Of a DNA stretch of 7,093 nucleotides, positions 7,093-7,093 are shown one piece after another. The position numbers were made by a program, and so were the translations under genes. How positions within the stretch are numbered: position 1 is the stretch's first letter; every line of letters starts with the position of its first letter. The stretch comes from DATJXG01 sp035500455 (GTDB lineage Bacteria; Acidobacteriota; Terriglobia; Terriglobales; Acidobacteriaceae), in assembly GCA_035500455.1 (NCBI GenBank), contig DATJXG010000293.1, positions 1 through 7,093 of the forward strand. Reading direction: 5' to 3'. The notes beneath the pieces were generated by a model that searched no databases, was not told the DNA's origin, and saw only the letters and a program-made list of their open reading frames with translations.

Positions 7093-7093
7093 A

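Overview
The window holds two ordinary metabolic loci that meet tail to tail. On the left are the two glyoxylate-bypass genes, arranged divergently: malate synthase A (minus strand, N-terminal 298 codons only, running off the left edge) and isocitrate lyase (plus strand, complete). On the right, entirely on the minus strand, is a urease operon in the order ureD (C-terminal end only, running off the right edge), ureA, ureB, ureC, ureE, ureF, ureG. The ORF density, tight spacing, Shine-Dalgarno-like sites and ATG starts are plainly bacterial. The organism cannot be named from the sequence. Protein wording and the G+C level would fit a soil bacterium such as an acidobacterium or a proteobacterium, but this is a weak guess.

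Layout: 1-896 aceB (minus, partial); 897-1038 divergent control region with a 17-bp perfect palindrome; 1039-2451 aceA (plus); 2452-2639 convergent intergenic region with a long imperfect hairpin and no gene; 2640-6848 the urease genes ureG, ureF, ureE, ureC, ureB, ureA (read right to left); 6874-7092 the end of ureD. The urease genes are spaced by 25 bp or less, or overlap (ureE/ureF by 8 bp, ureF/ureG by 4 bp), so they should be one transcript whose promoter lies beyond the right edge.

How the genes work together: AceA splits isocitrate into succinate and glyoxylate, and AceB condenses glyoxylate with acetyl-CoA to malate, which allows growth on acetate or fatty acids. UreA, UreB and UreC form the urease apoenzyme, which hydrolyses urea to ammonia and carbamate. 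UreD, UreF and UreG form the maturation complex and UreE delivers nickel. The two loci may simply be neighbours; a link through purine (ureide) breakdown, which releases both glyoxylate and urea, is possible but speculative.

I did not find a previously undescribed system. The points most worth a second look are: a threonine in place of the mobile-flap cysteine of the urease active site (UreC Thr321), a 46-residue C-terminal extension on isocitrate lyase, the palindrome in the aceB-aceA control region, the hairpin between the convergent genes, and a markedly higher G+C content in aceB than in the rest of the window.
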